DNA of 50,730 nucleotides from Candidatus Saccharimonadota bacterium (GTDB lineage: Bacteria; Patescibacteriota; Saccharimonadia; Saccharimonadales; UBA4665), in the NCBI GenBank assembly GCA_028286405.1, contig JAQBRP010000018.1, forward strand, positions 1 through 50,730. The letters are read 5' to 3'. How positions within the stretch are numbered: the first letter of the stretch is position 1; the number at the start of each line of letters is the position of its first letter. Below are positions 1 to 8,237 of this stretch, piece after piece. The notes under the pieces are model-generated. The model was not told the origin of the DNA. It did no database searches and worked only from the letters and a program-made list of their open reading frames with translations. The position numbers and the translations under genes are program-made.

Positions 1-2452
1 CAGTCCAGTCACCGTCAGGAATAACTAGCTCATCAATTTTCATTCCCATTCTATTAAGACTTGCATTCAAATTATCATCTAACTCGCCGAGTCTTGTGTC
101 TATATTTGCAAGTGTCTCACCGTATCTCTCATTAAGTATTTCTATACGATTTACTAAATCCAGGGTTAGAGATGTAACTTCTTGAGTTATCCTCGCTGCC
201 AATGTCGTTTGCCATTTATCTACTATTACTATTTCCTTGACATCTTTATCTGTCAGTTCGCCATATTTATTTAAAATACTTTCGGTTAGTAGTGATTCTG
301 CTTGTTTAGCTTCCTTTTTCGTCTTTGACGTTTTATCGAATAATTCAATAACATGATTTAATGCCGCTATCTCTTCTTTATCAGAAGAAATACTCAACCT
401 AGACTTTGCTGAAGCTTTTGTTATCTTTTCTCCATCTAGAGCAGCGACTAAAATTCCTTCATCAACTGTATTCTCTTCTAAAAAGTCATCTAATTCTTGC
501 TGAGCATCGGCTGCTGTAATTGTTAGGGCATCTAGCTCATTTTTGTTGTCACTGAAATATCTATTTACAAGGAGAGAAGATGGAACAAGGTCTGTTTTAT
601 ATTTGACTGCATTTTTTCCATTGCCAAGTACGAGATCAGGTGTTTCTGTTAATTTTCTTTCCTTATCATCAATAGCCTTCCTTGGCCTAGAGGCTTCAAG
701 CCAACCATCGCTCATAATCATGAACGCGTCGTCGTGCATTGTAGAATGCCAGTACGTCATCAATTGTTCATAGATGTCATATTCATCTAGGAGCGGAATG
801 CTCTTAAACTTCGCCAATAAGTCTTCACCTATTTTCGATACTAAAATGCTAAGTTTGGTGCTTTTATCAAGTTGCTCGAACTCGGATATGTATTTATTGA
901 ACCACTCAAGAGTAATCTCATTGACTTCATCAGATAATTCAGTAAATTCTTTAGATTCAAGTATTGCTGACTGCAGCTCAGTATCTGGAATCGTAAGCTT
1001 ACTATAACCAGTTCTTTCAGACTCAAACAGTTGTTCACGCAAAGTAGGAAATGCATCCCAGTATTTCTGTAGTGTTTCAATATCGGCGTTTGGGATGCCT
1101 CCATTTATATGTGCATTAAGATCATGTATATCCGTTGGCTCAGAGGAATCTATATATCGTGGAATGTTAAGGCTAAAATCATTCTTTGGATCTGCAATTT
1201 CTGACACTGGAACCATTCGTGAAAAGCGTTCAATCTCTGTTTGTTTTGTAAATACATCCACTATTTTGTGTATATCCTGACTGCGTAATCGGTTCTTAGG
1301 ACCATCTTTAGCAAAACCACTGGAAGCATCAATCATAAAGATCCCTTTACGTGATTGTGCATTATTTTTATCTAACACAATGATGCATGCGGGTATCCCA
1401 GTTCCGTAAAATAGATTTGCCGGCAAACCAATAATTCCTTTGATATAACCATGCTCTACTAAACGTTTACGAATTGTAGCTTCGGCATATCCTCTGAATA
1501 GTACCCCGTGAGGTAAGATCACAGCAGCTCTACCAGTGCTTTTAAGTGACTTCAGAATGTGTAGGAGAAATGCATAGTCTCCGTTTTTTTCGGGAGGTCG
1601 TCCCAACTCAAACCGGCCGTACTCGTTTTCGAGACCATTACTCCACGACTTTATAGAAAACGGAGGGTTCGCTACTGCGTAGTCAAATGTCCGTAGTTCA
1701 CCATGACTCGTGAACTGTGGGTTAGTAATGGTGTCACCTTTTTGAATGTCGGCGACCTCATTGCCGTGAAGAATCATATTCATCTTAGAAAGTGCCCAGG
1801 TAGCATTATCTTTTTCCTGACCATAGATGGTAATACCGCGAGGCGATTCATCGGCCACTTTCAATAATAGTGATCCCGAGCCACAGGCAGGGTCATAAAC
1901 CGTTTGATCCTGCCTGGTATCATCCCCTATACCAAGTACTTTTGCTAGAATACGTGATACTTCTGCTGGTGTGTAAAATTGTCCTTTGCTCTTGCCGGAT
2001 TCAGTAGCAAAATGCCTCATTAAATATTCGTACGCATCACCCAGCAGATCATCACCCTCTGCCCGAGACCCTCGGAAATCTAGATCCGCAAATATAGTGA
2101 CGAGCTTAGATAGTCGATCCTGCATCTCCTTAGCTTTGCCAAGTTTTTCCTCATCATTAAAATCAGCTAAGTCTATTACCTTCTGAAGGTTATTTGCGTT
2201 TGCGAGATTGGCAATTATCTTATTTAGTTTGTCTCCGATTTCCTTGTCACCTTTAGCCGCAAGCATGTCATCAAAGGACCCCCCGGCGGGTACTTCTATG
2301 AGGCTATTGGGGTTGGCTTTTGATTTATCCGACACATATTTAACGAAAAGGAGGGTAAGAATATAGTCTTTATACTGGGAAGCATCCATTCCACCGCGTA
2401 ATTCATCGCAACTTTTCCATAACGTACTATATAAATCTGACTTTTTTAGCAT
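1..2452 (-). CDS. hsdM: Type I restriction-modification DNA methyltransferase subunit (HsdM), 3' end beyond window
   Basis: N6-adenine methyltransferase subunit of a type I restriction system; with HsdS it modifies DNA, with HsdR it restricts. The frame is open from an ATG at 2452 to the left edge (over 815 codons). It has an HsdM-type helical N-terminus (MLKKSDLYSTLWKSCDELRG), SAM motif I DPACGSGS near residue 187 and catalytic motif NPPF near residue 262. GGAG lies 7 nt upstream of the ATG. The C-terminal third is charged and helical, longer than the ~520-residue classical HsdM but like the ~700-800-residue subclass. The last residues before the edge (MGMKIDELVIPDGDWT) could be the HsdM end or a join to HsdS; this cannot be decided here. 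hsdS and hsdR are not visible and would lie to the left. It is AT-richer than the core genes, consistent with an imported element. Confidence 0.93.
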   Translation of the reverse strand, partial: MLKKSDLYSTLWKSCDELRGGMDASQYKDYILTLLFVKYVSDKSKANPNSLIEVPAGGSFDDMLAAKGDKEIGDKLNKIIANLANANNLQKVIDLADFNDEEKLGKAKEMQDRLSKLVTIFADLDFRGSRAEGDDLLGDAYEYLMRHFATESGKSKGQFYTPAEVSRILAKVLGIGDDTRQDQTVYDPACGSGSLLLKVADESPRGITIYGQEKDNATWALSKMNMILHGNEVADIQKGDTITNPQFTSHGELRTFDYAVANPPFSIKSWSNGLENEYGRFELGRPPEKNGDYAFLLHILKSLKSTGRAAVILPHGVLFRGYAEATIRKRLVEHGYIKGIIGLPANLFYGTGIPACIIVLDKNNAQSRKGIFMIDASSGFAKDGPKNRLRSQDIHKIVDVFTKQTEIERFSRMVPVSEIADPKNDFSLNIPRYIDSSEPTDIHDLNAHINGGIPNADIETLQKYWDAFPTLREQLFESERTGYSKLTIPDTELQSAILESKEFTELSDEVNEITLEWFNKYISEFEQLDKSTKLSILVSKIGEDLLAKFKSIPLLDEYDIYEQLMTYWHSTMHDDAFMIMSDGWLEASRPRKAIDDKERKLTETPDLVLGNGKNAVKYKTDLVPSSLLVNRYFSDNKNELDALTITAADAQQELDDFLEENTVDEGILVAALDGEKITKASAKSRLSISSDKEEIAALNHVIELFDKTSKTKKEAKQAESLLTESILNKYGELTDKDVKEIVIVDKWQTTLAARITQEVTSLTLDLVNRIEILNERYGETLANIDTRLGELDDNLNASLNRMGMKIDELVIPDGDWT

Positions 2453-2599
2453 TTTTTCTCCATGTACCCAGTATATCTATTGTACGGGTAAGGAGAAATA
2501 TTTATGCCATGAAAAGGTAGAAATTTGGAGTTATCAGTGAAACATCAGTGAAAGGTTGCAGTTTCCTAACTTTCATACCGATTGCGGTAAAATGCAATT

Positions 2600-3223
2600 A
2601 TGAGTACGTCGAAAGATGACCCGGGCTTTACACCAGCCGAATACGAAATAAAAACTCTTCTGCGTAAACCCGTGTTCCAACATGGTGTTATGTTACTCCG
2701 CAAAAAATGGGGCGTTCCATCCGATGGCTTCCCTGATAACAAATCGAATAATGCATGGCGGGACAAAGTCGAGGGCAGTATGGTCTCTGATTACCAAAGC
2801 GACGTTTTTGAGCTACTCCATGAACTAGCGCTCGCCGAACGCTGGTACTCAGGTGTCTCTTACTACATCCAAACAAATCAGCCCGGCATGCTTCGGGCAC
2901 AGACCGAGACACCTATTCGATTCGAATATGAAGGAAACTTCCGTCAGCCTAAGCGTGTGCGATCAATGTGGGTTCAAATTGATGCCGATACAACCGAGCG
3001 CGAGATAATTGAAGCATTCAAATATAGCCGTGAACTCTTCGGTCCATTCAAAAAGAAGCAGCAACCCAAAAATTTAGACAGAGACTTAAAAGTATATGAT
3101 CATTATTTGAAAGGTGAAAAGAACACGATTATTGCAGCGTGGCTAAACGAAAACTATGAAGGGGCATTCACTACGGAAGATGTGAAGAAAATCTTGCAGC
3201 GCATGAAACGTAAGTTGAACTAG
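2600..3223 (+). CDS. Hypothetical protein of the integrated element
   Basis: Soluble 207-residue protein of unknown function, divergent from hsdM. No domain is recognised with confidence. The middle part carries W/Y-rich blocks (ERWYSGVSYYIQ) and RVRSMWVQIDADTTEREI near residues 116-135; the C-terminus is basic (QRMKRKLN). A TAAAAT -10-like box at 2588-2593 lies 6 nt before the ATG with no Shine-Dalgarno sequence, so the mRNA is probably leaderless. Its position between hsdM and the recombinase genes suggests an element-encoded accessory or defence gene, but that is context only. Confidence 0.75.
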   Translation: MSTSKDDPGFTPAEYEIKTLLRKPVFQHGVMLLRKKWGVPSDGFPDNKSNNAWRDKVEGSMVSDYQSDVFELLHELALAERWYSGVSYYIQTNQPGMLRAQTETPIRFEYEGNFRQPKRVRSMWVQIDADTTEREIIEAFKYSRELFGPFKKKQQPKNLDRDLKVYDHYLKGEKNTIIAAWLNENYEGAFTTEDVKKILQRMKRKLN

Positions 3224-3288
3224 GGTCATTCTTTGCAGCAAAAGCTGCCCCCGCTTTATCCACCAAAACCGGCTTAAATAGGCACAGT

Positions 3289-3438
3289 ATGTCTACTACG
3301 CCTAAACAATCTAGGAAAAAGCAGAGGGATGATGCGCAGGAGTTGGCCCTACTTCTCTATGACATCTTTAAAGATGATGAAACCAATGCTAATGTGTCAC
3401 ATGCTAACGGTAAAAAGTTGTCACAGCAAAGGAAGTAA
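3289..3438 (+). CDS. Small basic ORF upstream of the serine recombinase
   Basis: A 49-codon ORF (MSTTPKQSRKKQRDDAQELA at the N-terminus) ends 2 nt before the recombinase ATG, so translation could be coupled. It has a lysine/arginine-rich N-terminus, then a short amphipathic stretch (ELALLLYDIFKDD) and a basic end (KKLSQQRK). No clear ribosome binding site precedes its ATG. It may be a small DNA-binding or excision accessory protein, but no family is recognised. Confidence 0.5.
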   Translation: MSTTPKQSRKKQRDDAQELALLLYDIFKDDETNANVSHANGKKLSQQRK

Positions 3439-3440
3439 AT

Positions 3441-4565
3441 ATGGCGGCACAAGAACTAGCTATAGCTCTATGCAGAGTTTCATCAATAGAGCAGCTCGAA
3501 AACAATAGTCTTAATCGGCAAGAAGAAGCTGTGCTGACAGCAGCTAAGGAACTCGGAGTTAAGATCCCCGATGATGCATGGTGGTCACATAGCGTATCAA
3601 GCAAAAGAGGTACAAATGTAAATAGAAAAGACCTACAGCAAATTACGGAGCGGATTAAGAAAGATAAGCGGATCAAGTACATAATTGTCGATGAACCAGA
3701 TAGATTCATGCGATCAATAAATGAGGCGGCATATTTTGAAGTATCATTCGAGCTGCTGGGAGTTAAGGTCTGGTACGCATCAGATCCAGAGCTCAACAAA
3801 GGTGACTTAGCGTCGAAGCTCCTAAAGTTCACGAAGTATTTATCAGCCGAAGGCAGCAATGAAGAGCGTCAATACAAATCAATAGCCGGACAAGCTAAAG
3901 CTCTCCGAGAAGGCCGTTACCCTTTCTCGCCCAAGCCGGGCTATAGGCGTGGCTATGAGCGAGGCATACAGGAGCCACACCCAGTACGTGGCCCCGCTCT
4001 TCGCGAAGTACTCATCAAAGTGGCCTCGATGCAGGTTACGCCAACACAGGGCCTAATTGAGCTGAATAATAGTAGTTTTATGAAAGACGGAAAAGGTCAC
4101 GCATCTTACAAAATGGATAAATTTCGTAAGATACTAACCGATCCATTCTATGCCGGTATTGTTGAAATAGAAAAGCAAGTGAAAGTTAGGAATGAAAATG
4201 GTTTACATGAGCCCCTTATTAGCCTGGCTCAGCATGAAGAGCTGGTCAGTATCATGGACGGTAAAAAGAAGACTCAGTCTGGTCCTAGAAAGAACGGTAA
4301 CCCTAAGTATCCGCTTTCGAATCATGTAAGCTGCGACCTATGCCGTGATAATCGGATCGGCAGATACGTAGGTTATGACCATGGCAATGGCAAAGGCAAT
4401 CGCATCTATGAAAAATACCGCTGCCGAGGATGCGGTAGATATCTAACTCGTGGTGAATTACACGGTAAAATAGATGCATATTTTAAGGAACGGCAAATGA
4501 CTGAACAAGGCATTACTGATTTAATTCAAGCACTTGAAAAGGTATGGAAACAAAAAGAAGGATGA
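3441..4565 (+). CDS. Large serine recombinase, N-terminal and central part (frameshifted)
   Basis: Site-specific integrase of the large serine family. The resolvase domain begins with ALCRVSS (nucleophile Ser14); the central recombinase domain spans about residues 150-290 (ADPGYRR-like PKPGYRRGYERG, FRKILTDPFYAGIVE); a zinc ribbon follows (CDLC near 317 and CRGC near 346). AGGAAG lies just upstream of the ATG. The frame stops at 4563-4565 just where the usual coiled-coil region begins, and the rest of the protein continues in the +1 frame (4534-4860). Deleting one A from the run at 4552-4556 would give WKQKKDEITDLEEY and one ~472-residue protein. The gene lies against tRNA-Gly, the probable attachment site. 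The recombinase is probably inactive unless the extra A is a sequencing error. Confidence 0.9.
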   Translation: MAAQELAIALCRVSSIEQLENNSLNRQEEAVLTAAKELGVKIPDDAWWSHSVSSKRGTNVNRKDLQQITERIKKDKRIKYIIVDEPDRFMRSINEAAYFEVSFELLGVKVWYASDPELNKGDLASKLLKFTKYLSAEGSNEERQYKSIAGQAKALREGRYPFSPKPGYRRGYERGIQEPHPVRGPALREVLIKVASMQVTPTQGLIELNNSSFMKDGKGHASYKMDKFRKILTDPFYAGIVEIEKQVKVRNENGLHEPLISLAQHEELVSIMDGKKKTQSGPRKNGNPKYPLSNHVSCDLCRDNRIGRYVGYDHGNGKGNRIYEKYRCRGCGRYLTRGELHGKIDAYFKERQMTEQGITDLIQALEKVWKQKEG

Positions 4566-4860
4566 GATTACCGATTTAGAAGAATATCTACGCAAACTAA
4601 AGAATAATTCCGATGAGGATAAAGAACGTTTCCTAAACTTCGCTTTGCATTATGCCAAGAATATGGGAAGCAAATTCTTGGAACTATCCCCCGAGCATAT
4701 ATTGCGGTGTAAACAAATATTATTTCCGGCTGGATTTTACTTGGATGAAAATAATAAAGTTTACACTCCTGAAATCAGCCCGCTTTACGGGTTAGCGACA
4801 AAGAAAAAGAGCGCCGAAGCGCTCGATAATTCCCATTTGGTGCGGGTCAGGGGACTCTAA
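4534..4860 (+). pseudogene. Displaced C-terminal part of the serine recombinase
   Basis: This frame continues the recombinase after a one-base shift. It contains a charged coiled-coil-like segment (EITDLEEYLRKLKN) and then ELSPEHILRCKQILFPAGFY ... VYTPEISPLYGL, which from memory resembles the C-terminal end of recombinases in CPR genomes. It has no convincing start of its own: the first possible start is a TTG inside the upstream gene. The last codons (NSHLVRVRGL) are read from the antisense strand of the tRNA-Gly 3' end, so the gene ends inside the presumed att core. Confidence 0.75.
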
Positions 4861-4914
4861 CCCCTGGCCTCGTCCTTGGCAAGGACGCGCTCTAAACAAC
4901 TGAGCTAGACCCGC
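4838..4914 (-). tRNA. tRNA-Gly (GCC), CCA encoded
   Basis: 77 nt cloverleaf on the minus strand. Acceptor GCGGGTC pairs with GACCCGC, followed by discriminator A and encoded CCA. Anticodon stem CGTCC/GGACG has loop TTGCCAA, giving anticodon GCC. T-arm AGGGG/CCCCT. The serine recombinase gene on the opposite strand ends inside its 3' part, which marks it as the integration target of the element to its left. Confidence 0.95.
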
Positions 4915-4932
4915 ATAGCCATAGCCGTAAAT

Positions 4933-4961
4933 AGTATAGGTAACAGATAGGATTTTGGCAA
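4933..4961 (-). promoter_or_regulatory. Promoter of tRNA-Gly
   Basis: On the minus strand TTGCCA and TATACT are separated by 17 nt, and the -10 box is 18 nt before the tRNA 5' end. The nearby coding gene runs the same way and ends at 4975, so this promoter serves the tRNA. Confidence 0.75.
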
Positions 4962-4974
4962 GTCCCGGGCTAGA

Positions 4975-6432
4975 CTACTGAATTTGAGTAATGTTTTGCT
5001 TCAGCGAAGCCGTTAGCTCGTTAATGGCCTGGACGTATTGATCAGGACTAGCAACCACATCGTCGGCCTCATCCTTGGAAGTATAGATGTTGATGCTGCC
5101 AATGTATGCGCCAACGCGGAAGACAATAACCGGGTCGTAGGTGTCTGGGGTTATGGTGTTAGCGAACGAGACGGCCCAGTCGGCGTTGGTCTGCAAAACC
5201 GTGTCCTTGCTTCCGACTTTGTAGTTTTCAGCGAACCAGCTTTTGGCTTGGCTCTCGGAGCTGCCATGCTCTAACTCAAATGAGGCGTAGGTGTTAGCGT
5301 CACTGAAGAAGTCCTCACCCGCTACGCGGGTTTGTCGGGTGCAGTCATTGTGTGGCAGTATCAGTTGCTTTGATCCGCGGGGGTGGTATTTGGTGGTGAT
5401 GTCTTTATTGACGGTTGTACGATTTACGGGGCTGTTCTGTGCCTGGCCGATAATTTTAGCGTAGACGGCCGGTGTCATAACGGCACAAGGCTCCAAAATG
5501 GTGGTTGAACCGAATTTGTTGGTTGGTCCGAGGATGGTCGGTGCTGGAGATTGGTCGAGCTGCGCGTTTTGGAGGTTTTTAGCAACTGCATCGGTGGCTT
5601 GCTTCATGCTGATTAATTCATTAACCAGTTCTTTATCAGAATACCTGGAAAGATCTTCGGCGCCTTTACGGCTGGTTGGGGTGTGGCCCAGCGTGTATAC
5701 CACATTGTTATGAACGCCAACAAAGGCAAAGTCGTCATTGGCTCCCGATAGCGTTTCCGAAATTGGCAATATAAAGTCGTTAACGTTAAGGCCTGTAAGC
5801 TTCTCTTCATCATATTCACCGACATACTTCTTGTAATTACTGAACGACTGTTTAAGCTTGGTCAGGAAGTCTTTGGCGCCTTGGTTGGAACTCCTAGTGC
5901 TAGCCATAGCTTTGTCGTATAAGCTAATTTCTTTCTGAACTTCTTCAGCTTCAAAGCTGCCTAATGAGGTTTGAATGTGCTTAATGTCGTTAGCATCAAC
6001 ATACTGTTCGGTACTCAAATTCACATCCTGGCCGCTACCGCTGACGTGGTTGTAATTGCAACTGAGCTGCAGCGCGCTGCTGGATTCGGTAACCGAGTAA
6101 TCAAGAGATTTTTCTTGGATTAGGCTTTTGCCAGTCAGTGGCCCAAAGGCCGATTCAACGCTCGAGAGAGGCAGGGCCCGGCATGGGCTGACGTAGCGGT
6201 TGTCGCCAATTTTAATTTCGGCGACTGGTTTTAGCCAGTTCTGGAAGTTTCCCGGTGGCCCGCCGTACGTGGACTTAGTAACTTCTTTTTTGACCAGTGC
6301 AAAACCGATAGCTGCGAGCGTAACCAGAACGATAAAAACAGCCGCGACTATCGAAATGATCAGCCGCGTACTAGGTGTTTTCGGTGGCAATGGTACTGGA
6401 GTAGTTGGCTGTAGGGAGGTTTGTGGATTCAT
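4975..6432 (-). CDS. Single-pass membrane-anchored extracytoplasmic protein, possibly two repeated domains
   Basis: 485 residues. A proline-rich cytoplasmic start (residues 1-22) is followed by one hydrophobic helix at about 24-47 (LIISIVAAVFIVLV) and a long extracytoplasmic region. That region seems to hold two similar halves, each opening with a Pro-Cys (SPCRALPLSSVESAFG near 82, EPCAVMTPAVYAKIIG near 317) and holding a second cysteine further on (LSCNYNH, NDCTRQ). This recalls two-cysteine actinobacterial surface lipoprotein domains, but no family is asserted. A TATTAT box at 6440-6445 lies 7 nt before the ATG without a ribosome binding site, consistent with a leaderless start. Confidence 0.85.
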   Translation of the reverse strand: MNPQTSLQPTTPVPLPPKTPSTRLIISIVAAVFIVLVTLAAIGFALVKKEVTKSTYGGPPGNFQNWLKPVAEIKIGDNRYVSPCRALPLSSVESAFGPLTGKSLIQEKSLDYSVTESSSALQLSCNYNHVSGSGQDVNLSTEQYVDANDIKHIQTSLGSFEAEEVQKEISLYDKAMASTRSSNQGAKDFLTKLKQSFSNYKKYVGEYDEEKLTGLNVNDFILPISETLSGANDDFAFVGVHNNVVYTLGHTPTSRKGAEDLSRYSDKELVNELISMKQATDAVAKNLQNAQLDQSPAPTILGPTNKFGSTTILEPCAVMTPAVYAKIIGQAQNSPVNRTTVNKDITTKYHPRGSKQLILPHNDCTRQTRVAGEDFFSDANTYASFELEHGSSESQAKSWFAENYKVGSKDTVLQTNADWAVSFANTITPDTYDPVIVFRVGAYIGSINIYTSKDEADDVVASPDQYVQAINELTASLKQNITQIQ

Positions 6433-6514
6433 AAGCGTAATAATAGCACTATACTTTATTGCTTGGCAGTATGGCCGCCGCTTGCTTGCTGCGATATAAA
6501 AAATATTACAGCTG

Positions 6515-6544
6515 TTGGCGCAAGACGATGCTATTCGCTATACT
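6515..6544 (+). promoter_or_regulatory. Promoter of tRNA-Cys
   Basis: TTGGCG (6515-6520) and TATACT (6539-6544) are separated by 18 nt, 15 nt before the tRNA 5' end. The Nudix gene behind the tRNA has no promoter of its own that I can see and probably shares this transcript. Confidence 0.65.
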
Positions 6545-6559
6545 TATCGCTGTTACTCT

Positions 6560-6633
6560 GGCGCCTTGGCGGAGTGGTTACGCAGAGGTCTGCAAAACCT
6601 CGTACACCGGTTCAATTCCGGTAGGCGCCTCCA
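6560..6633 (+). tRNA. tRNA-Cys (GCA), CCA encoded
   Basis: 74 nt. Acceptor GGCGCCT/AGGCGCC, discriminator T, encoded CCA at 6631-6633. Anticodon stem GAGGT/ACCTC with loop CTGCAAA gives anticodon GCA. T-arm ACCGG/CCGGT. Confidence 0.95.
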
Positions 6634-6645
6634 AATTTGATTTTT

Positions 6646-7062
6646 ATGGACGAAGATTACGTACTACTGGCTGGTTGTATTATTGTGGACGACTACGGTC
6701 GTATGTTGCTATTGCATCGCAGTACCGATGACTACAGCCACTGGGAGCTGCCCGGCGGTAAAGTCGAAGCCGATGAACTACCCGAAGCCACCGCAATACG
6801 TGAGATCCGTGAGGAACTCGGCGTAGACGTACGTTTAACCAAGGCACTCGGCAGCGAAGTGTTTGAAGATAACGACCGAGTGTTTAAGTTCTACTGGTTC
6901 CAGGCGGTAATTGCGCGGGGGACAGTCCGGGTCATGGAAGAAGCTCTGTTCGATGATTATGACTATATTGAACTGGAGGACCTGCCGAGCATCGCCCTAT
7001 CTGCAAACATGTTAGTGCTGGAACAAAAACTGCTGAGCGGCGCTGTGGTTTTAGGCAGCTAG
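6646..7062 (+). CDS. Nudix hydrolase (MutT-like)
   Basis: 138-residue Nudix enzyme that would hydrolyse a nucleoside diphosphate linked to a variable group; the substrate is not predictable. The Nudix box GGKVEADELPEATAIREI... continues to REELGV at about residues 40-62, with all catalytic Glu/Arg positions present. The ATG at 6646 was chosen over an upstream TTG that falls against the tRNA. It begins 12 nt after the CCA of tRNA-Cys with no Shine-Dalgarno, so tRNA 3' processing would leave a nearly leaderless mRNA. A short HNH gene follows after 14 nt. Confidence 0.9.
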   Translation: MDEDYVLLAGCIIVDDYGRMLLLHRSTDDYSHWELPGGKVEADELPEATAIREIREELGVDVRLTKALGSEVFEDNDRVFKFYWFQAVIARGTVRVMEEALFDDYDYIELEDLPSIALSANMLVLEQKLLSGAVVLGS

Positions 7063-7076
7063 ACGCTGTCCAAATC

Positions 7077-7466
7077 ATGCAAGTGCAGGCCCGCATTCGT
7101 ACGCTTGAACTAGATACGGCTCATTTTACTGGCTCACGATGGAACAAGGGCATAACCTACTTTACAAAAATACGGCCAGCCATCAAGGAGCTTTTGATAG
7201 ATGGCAGTAGGGTGCAAAGCTACAAACTGAAGCGACGGCTGTATGAAGAGGGGCTTAAGACGGCAAAATGTGAGCTCTGCGGCTGGGCTGAAATGAGCGA
7301 AGATGGTAGAATTCCAGTTGAGCTGGATCATATAAACGGTGATCATTTTGATAACCGAATCGACAATTTGCGGATACTTTGTCCTAATTGCCACAGCTTG
7401 CAGCTTACCCACCGAGGTAAAAACATCAAAATCGAGCGCGTAAGGCTCGTAAACAAAATGCAGTAG
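7077..7466 (+). CDS. HNH endonuclease
   Basis: 129-residue HNH nuclease. Zinc-binding CELCGW lies at about residues 61-66, the HNH core LDHINGDHFDNRIDNLR at about 83-99, and CPNCH at about 102-106. The start (MQVQARIRTLELDTAHFTG) corresponds to the middle of longer homologs, which carry another helical DNA-binding segment before this point; the upstream frame here lies inside the Nudix gene, so the protein appears N-terminally short. The gene ends 4 nt before tRNA-Leu. A homing-type or phage-derived nuclease is the likely origin. Confidence 0.85.
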   Translation: MQVQARIRTLELDTAHFTGSRWNKGITYFTKIRPAIKELLIDGSRVQSYKLKRRLYEEGLKTAKCELCGWAEMSEDGRIPVELDHINGDHFDNRIDNLRILCPNCHSLQLTHRGKNIKIERVRLVNKMQ

Positions 7467-7470
7467 AAAC

Positions 7471-7555
7471 GCGCGGGTGATGGAATGGTAGACATGCGAC
7501 ACTTAAAATGTCGTGCCCACAAGGCGTGCGGGTTCAAGTCCCGCCCTGCGCACCA
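7471..7555 (+). tRNA. tRNA-Leu (TAA), CCA encoded
   Basis: 85 nt class II tRNA. Acceptor GCGCGGG/CCTGCGC with one G-U pair, discriminator A, CCA at 7553-7555. Anticodon stem CGACA/TGTCG with loop CTTAAAA gives anticodon TAA. A long variable arm (GCCC ACAA GGC type) supports leucine. The T-arm is GCGGG/CCCGC. Confidence 0.94.
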
Positions 7556-7558
7556 GCT

Positions 7559-7587
7559 AAAACAGACCACGAAAGTGGTCTGTTTTA
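7559..7587 (+). terminator. Intrinsic terminator after tRNA-Leu
   Basis: Perfect hairpin AACAGACCAC-GAAA-GTGGTCTGTT followed by TT; a 10 bp stem with a GNRA loop. It closes the tRNA-Cys to tRNA-Leu unit. Confidence 0.9.
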
Positions 7588-7662
7588 CTTCCTGCACCCA
7601 GCTACCGCAATATTGCAATAACCCACACTTTGTAGCATGCTATAGCCAAACAGGAGAATCCC

Positions 7663-8193
7663 ATGCCCAATCAATCACCCGAACTGCAGACAGTAATCGA
7701 CGAATTACGTACTAATTTAGAAAAAGATAAGTTTGTTGGCTCACTCGTTACATTTGGCGAACTGGTTGCAAATCCACAGGTTGGTGGTGATGGGTTCCGG
7801 ATCGTGCGGCGAGACGCAATTGATCAAAATCCAAAGCATGTACGAGCTCAAGATCGCTTTGTGAGTGAAGCCGGAGTAGAACTTTTTGACAGAGGTGGTA
7901 ATTACTTAGAGGCTAAAGCCGGTTTTGTAATCTATCGCGATGCGGTTGAGCATCGGGGAATTGTGGGTAAGCGGCTTTCGGCCTATGTAACAGCGGCCGA
8001 GGTTTTTGTAGGCCCTGCAGTGAGCGACGGAGTAGAAGACACCGATGCCTATATCGCGCTCCGCGTTACCACTAATCCCCCAGCGGTTTACTACCGTGCC
8101 GGAGAAGACGATGTGTTGCACGAAATTGCACCGAAAACCCCCGAGTGGCGTGACGCCGACCACCTTGCCCAGCAAGTTATTCACGGCTACTAA
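7663..8193 (+). CDS. Hypothetical soluble protein
   Basis: 176-residue acidic protein with no signal peptide or membrane segment. Repeated valine-rich strands (RLSAYVTAAEVFVG, YIALRVTTNPPAVYY) suggest a beta-rich fold. No family recognised. A good AGGAG lies 7 nt before the ATG. It stands alone between the tRNA terminator and the MurF-like gene. A 7 bp inverted repeat (AAACGAT at 8192-8198, ATCGTTT at 8213-8219) follows its stop and might end transcription. Confidence 0.75.
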   Translation: MPNQSPELQTVIDELRTNLEKDKFVGSLVTFGELVANPQVGGDGFRIVRRDAIDQNPKHVRAQDRFVSEAGVELFDRGGNYLEAKAGFVIYRDAVEHRGIVGKRLSAYVTAAEVFVGPAVSDGVEDTDAYIALRVTTNPPAVYYRAGEDDVLHEIAPKTPEWRDADHLAQQVIHGY

Positions 8194-8237
8194 ACGATAA
8201 GTACTGCTCCGAATCGTTTCAGGCTATAATAACGACC

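Noticed and set aside
4552-4565. Programmed frameshifting as the first explanation for the split recombinase
   Set aside because: No prfB-like slippery codon and Shine-Dalgarno arrangement is evident; a simple extra A in a homopolymer is more economical.
7343-7618. ORF antisense to tRNA-Leu and the HNH gene encoding an arginine-rich peptide with DLNPHALWARHF
   Set aside because: It is the familiar false frame read across a tRNA gene; it overlaps the real HNH gene and the terminator.
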